This document shows positions 6,223-8,752 of a stretch of 8,752 nt of DNA, one piece after another. The notes under the pieces are model-generated. The model was not told the DNA's origin. It was given only the letters and a program-made list of their open reading frames with translations, and ran no database searches. This DNA is from Bacteroidota bacterium. Lineage in GTDB: Bacteria; Bacteroidota; Bacteroidia; Chitinophagales; Chitinophagaceae. Made by a program: the position numbers and the translations under genes. The stretch lies in assembly GCA_021780705.1 (NCBI GenBank), contig JAJXYG010000228.1:1-8752 (forward strand), read 5' to 3'. Within the stretch, counting starts at the first letter, position 1. The number at the start of each line of letters is the position of its first letter.

Positions 6223-6321
6223 TTACATTCCTGCGAACAAAAAGAGTTTGGCAAGCAAAACCAGGATTACTCCGGTTATGATGAGGATGGTGGTGAACTG
6301 TTTGGTAGTAAAGGTGGCCAT
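6223..6321 (-). CDS. 32-residue single-pass membrane peptide, hypothetical
   Basis: A short frame from ATG to TAA, not assigned to any family. The translation starts MATFTTKQFTT and continues into one hydrophobic span of about 19 residues (12-30), broken by a single Lys25, ending Phe-Ala-Gly-Met. The layout, a short polar N-terminus with a lysine and then one membrane helix, is typical of small membrane proteins. Codons such as ATC, ACC and CTC agree with neighbouring genes. It lies upstream of dnaG on the same strand with 168 bases between, and divergent from the thiolase. No clear -7 element or Shine-Dalgarno was seen ahead of it. A chance frame of this length is possible, so this call is tentative. 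Confidence 0.45.
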   Translation of the reverse strand: MATFTTKQFTTILIITGVILVLLAKLFLFAGM

Positions 6322-6458
6322 TAGTCTTTGAGTTTATGGTTTGGGTTTTGTCGGGTAAAATAAAATAAAATCATTGAATTTCTGAAATAATTGCCCCTTC
6401 TATTTGTCTCTAAACCGATAGAGCAGTCTTTGTTATCTTTGTAGGGTAAAAAATTGAT
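6322..6458. other. AT-rich divergent control region before the thiolase gene
   Basis: No gene seen. The stretch is AT-rich and includes three tandem copies of AAAAT (6357-6371), which could act as a bendable or UP-like element for either direction. The thiolase -7 element is at its right end. Confidence 0.5.
6434..6441 (+). promoter_or_regulatory. Bacteroidota -7 promoter element for the thiolase gene
   Basis: TATCTTTG is identical to the element ahead of the agmatinase operon and fits TAnnTTTG. It ends 17 bases before the ATG. A TTTG at 6403-6406 is 27 bases upstream, longer than the usual -33 spacing, so the upstream element is doubtful. Confidence 0.5.
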
Positions 6459-7643
6459 ATGGAAAAAAAAGAGGTATATATCGTCTCTGCAGTGAGAACT
6501 CCCATAGGGAGTTTTGGAGGCGCGCTTAAAGATATTCCTGCACCCAGGCTGGGGGCTACCGCCATTCGTGCTGCGGTAGACCGGGCCCAAATTTCGGTGG
6601 ATACAATCGAAGAAGTGTACATGGGCTGTGTCCTGCAGGCCAACCTGGGACAGGCGCCTGCAAGGCAGGCAGCCATATTTGCGGGCTTGCCCGAAAATGT
6701 ATGTTGTACCACTGTAAACAAGGTATGCGCCAGTGGAATGAAAGCAGTCATGCACGCGGCGCAGGATATTCTGCTTGGAGACGCGTCGGTCGTGGTAGCC
6801 GGAGGCATGGAAAATATGAGTGCCGTTCCCTTTTATGCTCCCTCCCTTAGGTGGGGTAATAAATACGGCAATGCCCAGCTGATTGACGGAATGGCAAAAG
6901 ATGGGCTCACCGATGTATACAATGATTATGCCATGGGCAATGCCGCAGAACTATGTGCCCGGGAATGCCACATCAGCAGGGAAGCACAGGACCAGTTCGC
7001 CATTGAAAGCTATAAGCGGAGCCAGGCTGCGATCGCCGAAGGGAAATTTGATGCGGAGATTACTCCGGTGGAGATCCCGCAAAGGAAAGGTGAGCCGCTG
7101 AAAATGACCAGGGATGAGGAGCCCTTCAATGTAAAATTTGACAAGATTCCGGAATTGAAATCACCCTTTGAAAAGGGGGGGAGTGTGACGGCAGCCAATG
7201 CCAGTACCATCAATGATGGTGCTGCGGCCCTGGTACTCATGAGCGGAGAAAAATTGAAATCCCTGGGGCTCAAACCCCTTGCAAAAATTATCGGATATGC
7301 TGATGCGGAGCAGGTACCGGAATGGTTTACTACCTCTCCCTCACTGGCCCTGCCCAGGGCAGTGGCCAAGGCAGGATTGACGATGGAGCAGATTGAGTAT
7401 TTCGAGCTCAATGAGGCCTTCAGTGTAGTGGGGATCGTCAATACCCAAAATATGAAACTGGATCCTCAAAGGGTGAATGCCTATGGCGGGGCGGTTTCTC
7501 TCGGACACCCTTTGGGGTGCAGCGGAGCCCGGATTCTGGTCACGCTGATTAATATATTACAGCAAAACAATGCAAAATACGGGGCTGCAGGTATCTGTAA
7601 CGGGGGCGGTGGCGCAAGTGCCGTGGTACTTGAGCGCTGCTGA
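6459..7643 (+). CDS. Acetyl-CoA C-acetyltransferase (thiolase)
   Basis: Cytoplasmic thiolase that condenses two acetyl-CoA to acetoacetyl-CoA, or cleaves acetoacetyl-CoA in the reverse direction. The 394-residue protein has the normal length. All catalytic parts are present: nucleophile Cys90 in NKVCASGMKA, His350 in GGAVSLGHPLG, and Cys380 in ICNGGGGAS, with the family NEAF motif as NEAFSV. Stretches such as KDGLTDVYN, TAANAST and NDGAAALVLM are close to the acetoacetyl-CoA thiolases (AtoB/ACAT1 type) rather than long-chain FadA, which favours a short-chain substrate. The ATG at 6459 lies just after a promoter element; an AGGG at 6443-6446 is too far for a good Shine-Dalgarno. No partner gene of beta-oxidation or ketone-body metabolism is adjacent, so it appears to be a stand-alone gene. 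A 3-ketoacyl-CoA thiolase with a broader substrate range is the alternative. Confidence 0.93.
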   Translation: MEKKEVYIVSAVRTPIGSFGGALKDIPAPRLGATAIRAAVDRAQISVDTIEEVYMGCVLQANLGQAPARQAAIFAGLPENVCCTTVNKVCASGMKAVMHAAQDILLGDASVVVAGGMENMSAVPFYAPSLRWGNKYGNAQLIDGMAKDGLTDVYNDYAMGNAAELCARECHISREAQDQFAIESYKRSQAAIAEGKFDAEITPVEIPQRKGEPLKMTRDEEPFNVKFDKIPELKSPFEKGGSVTAANASTINDGAAALVLMSGEKLKSLGLKPLAKIIGYADAEQVPEWFTTSPSLALPRAVAKAGLTMEQIEYFELNEAFSVVGIVNTQNMKLDPQRVNAYGGAVSLGHPLGCSGARILVTLINILQQNNAKYGAAGICNGGGGASAVVLERC

Positions 7644-7674
7644 ACCGCCGGCCATATAAGGATACTTTCATTTA

Positions 7675-7695
7675 ACAAGGATGGGATACCCTTGT
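7675..7695. terminator. Hairpin after the thiolase gene, possible terminator
   Basis: ACAAGG (7675-7680) and CCTTGT (7690-7695) form a 6-bp stem around a 9-base loop, 32 bases after the thiolase stop. It is not followed by a T run, so terminator function is uncertain; it may also be a control element for the next gene, 44 bases further on. Confidence 0.25.
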
Positions 7696-7738
7696 CCGAA
7701 AAAGGATGTATCTTCCAAATTCCAAAACTATAATATTG

Positions 7739-8752
7739 ATGATTAAGAAAATTTACCTGTTCATTGCAGTGCTATATCTGCCCACCTGCGGGCTTTTTGC
7801 CCAGGACTCCACCTTCACGCTGGATGGACATCTGGACAAAATTCAATCCGGGGTCGTCGAACTGGTGGTCTATAAGCCTGGCCAGGTCGTAATCGACAGC
7901 GCCAAAATTCAACAGGGGAACTTCTCCTTTTATGGCACGGTAAAGGAGCCCCAGTATGCCACCCTATCTCTTTTGGGCCGCACTAACGATGCCCTTGCTT
8001 TTTATGTCGAGCCCGGAAAGCTGCGGATCTCCGATCGGGGCGATTCTGTCAAATCCGCCGTGGTAGAAGGATCCGCAATCAACCGCGACAACCAGGTCCT
8101 GAAGGACCAGATGCGGGAGGTGACCGCTTGGGAAAACGCCAGTGACCAGGTGTATGAAGCGGCCCACAAGGCAGGCAATGTCCGGGTGATGGATAGCCTG
8201 GACGAAGTGGATTTTAAGATTCTGGATGCCAAGCGCAAGATCGTAACTTCCTTTGTAAAGAGCCATCCTCAATCCGAAATGAGCGCCATCGCCATCCTGG
8301 AAAACTACGCCTACTATGCCGAGGCCAGTGAGGTAGCTCCCCTTTACCGGGAGTTGACTCCTGGGGTAAAGAAATCCATATTAGGCAAAAAAGTGGAGAA
8401 GATGATTAAGGTGTACAGCCGGGTGGCTATAGGTAAGGAAGCCCCTGAGATCACCGAGAATACACCCGAAGGCAAAAAGCTGAGCCTGCATTCTCTCAAA
8501 GGAAAATATGTACTGGTAGACTTTTGGGCCAGCTGGTGTGGTCCCTGCCGCAGGGAAAATCCCTCTATCGTAGCTGCCTATAATCGCTTTAAAGACCATG
8601 GATTTACCATCTACGGGGTATCCTATGACCTCAATAAACAAAAATGGGAAAAAGCGATAAAGGACGACCACCTGGACTGGCACCAGGTGTCTGATTTGAA
8701 AGGATGGCAAAATGCCACTTCCGACCTGTACGGGATCAAGGCGATTCCCTCC
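7739..8752 (+). CDS. Exported DUF4369/TlpA-like thiol-disulfide oxidoreductase, 3' end missing
   Basis: Periplasmic thioredoxin-like protein, probably a thiol-disulfide reductase of the TlpA/ResA group. The 338 codons present run off the right edge. An N-terminal signal peptide (about residues 1-21) has two lysines, a hydrophobic core and a likely cleavage site in LFA-QD. Residues about 24-120 look like the DUF4369 domain that precedes TlpA domains in Bacteroidota (start FTLDGHLDKI). A helical, charged linker follows to about 230. The thioredoxin domain carries the active site WCGPC (Trp266, Cys267, Cys270) in DFWASWCGPC. The last codons read YGIKAIPS, where Pro337 is the conserved cis-proline; only the end of the fold is missing. 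ATG 7739 is the only start that gives a complete signal peptide. Ninety-five bases separate it from the thiolase, and no good -7 element was found. A role in cytochrome c maturation is possible by family but not shown by position. Confidence 0.9.
   Translation, partial: MIKKIYLFIAVLYLPTCGLFAQDSTFTLDGHLDKIQSGVVELVVYKPGQVVIDSAKIQQGNFSFYGTVKEPQYATLSLLGRTNDALAFYVEPGKLRISDRGDSVKSAVVEGSAINRDNQVLKDQMREVTAWENASDQVYEAAHKAGNVRVMDSLDEVDFKILDAKRKIVTSFVKSHPQSEMSAIAILENYAYYAEASEVAPLYRELTPGVKKSILGKKVEKMIKVYSRVAIGKEAPEITENTPEGKKLSLHSLKGKYVLVDFWASWCGPCRRENPSIVAAYNRFKDHGFTIYGVSYDLNKQKWEKAIKDDHLDWHQVSDLKGWQNATSDLYGIKAIPS

Noticed and set aside
6321..6808. Two overlapping minus-strand frames (144 and 132 codons) inside the thiolase gene start
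   Set aside because: Antisense shadows of the thiolase active-site region; cysteine- and serine-rich, with no family match.
7778..7792. Lipoprotein signal (LPTC) in the TlpA-like protein
   Set aside because: Pro and Thr at the -2 and -1 places do not fit a lipobox; cleavage after LFA before QD by signal peptidase I is more likely.

Overview
The window reads as chromosomal DNA of a member of the Bacteroidota. Three things point there: promoter-like elements of the Bacteroidota form TAnnTTTG just upstream of four genes, start codons that mostly lack a Shine-Dalgarno sequence, and proteins of Bacteroidota type (CcmE with a CPSKY motif, a long agmatinase-family enzyme, a DUF4369/TlpA-type thioredoxin, DnaG). 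The proteins feel closest to the Chitinophagales/Sphingobacteriales side, but that is an impression from memory, not a search. Gene content is mostly housekeeping. I see no insertion sequence, prophage, CRISPR array, tRNA or rRNA.

Layout, left to right. On the minus strand, leaving the window at its left edge, is a cytochrome c maturation pair: ccmE (296-700), then the first 95 codons of a large CcsA/CcmF-type haem lyase (1-287). A 426-base gap (701-1126) follows. It holds a ccmE promoter element, a 12-bp perfect palindrome, and a GC-rich, hairpin-rich segment (about 853-1037) that I cannot assign. Next is a tight plus-strand operon: an agmatinase-family ureohydrolase (1127-2188), a small membrane protein with a PH-like cytoplasmic tail (2190-2729), and a radical SAM protein of unknown function (about 2665-4044) whose start overlaps the gene before it.

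Convergent to this operon is dnaG, the replicative primase (4114-6054, minus), with a well-formed promoter that almost touches its start codon. Upstream of dnaG on the same strand is a 32-codon reading frame for a single-pass membrane peptide (6223-6321). Divergent from it is an acetyl-CoA acetyltransferase-type thiolase (6459-7643, plus). The window ends inside an exported DUF4369/TlpA-like thiol-disulfide oxidoreductase (7739-8752+), cut just after its cis-proline.

Functional links: ccmE and ccsA act in one pathway, covalent haem attachment to exported cytochromes c. The TlpA-like protein could supply thiol reduction to the same compartment, but it lies 7 kb away on the other strand, so the link is only by family. 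The agmatinase, membrane protein and radical SAM protein are probably co-translated, yet no shared pathway is evident. The parts most worth following up are the structured segment at 853-1037, the radical SAM protein with its cluster of extra cysteines, and the 32-residue membrane peptide.
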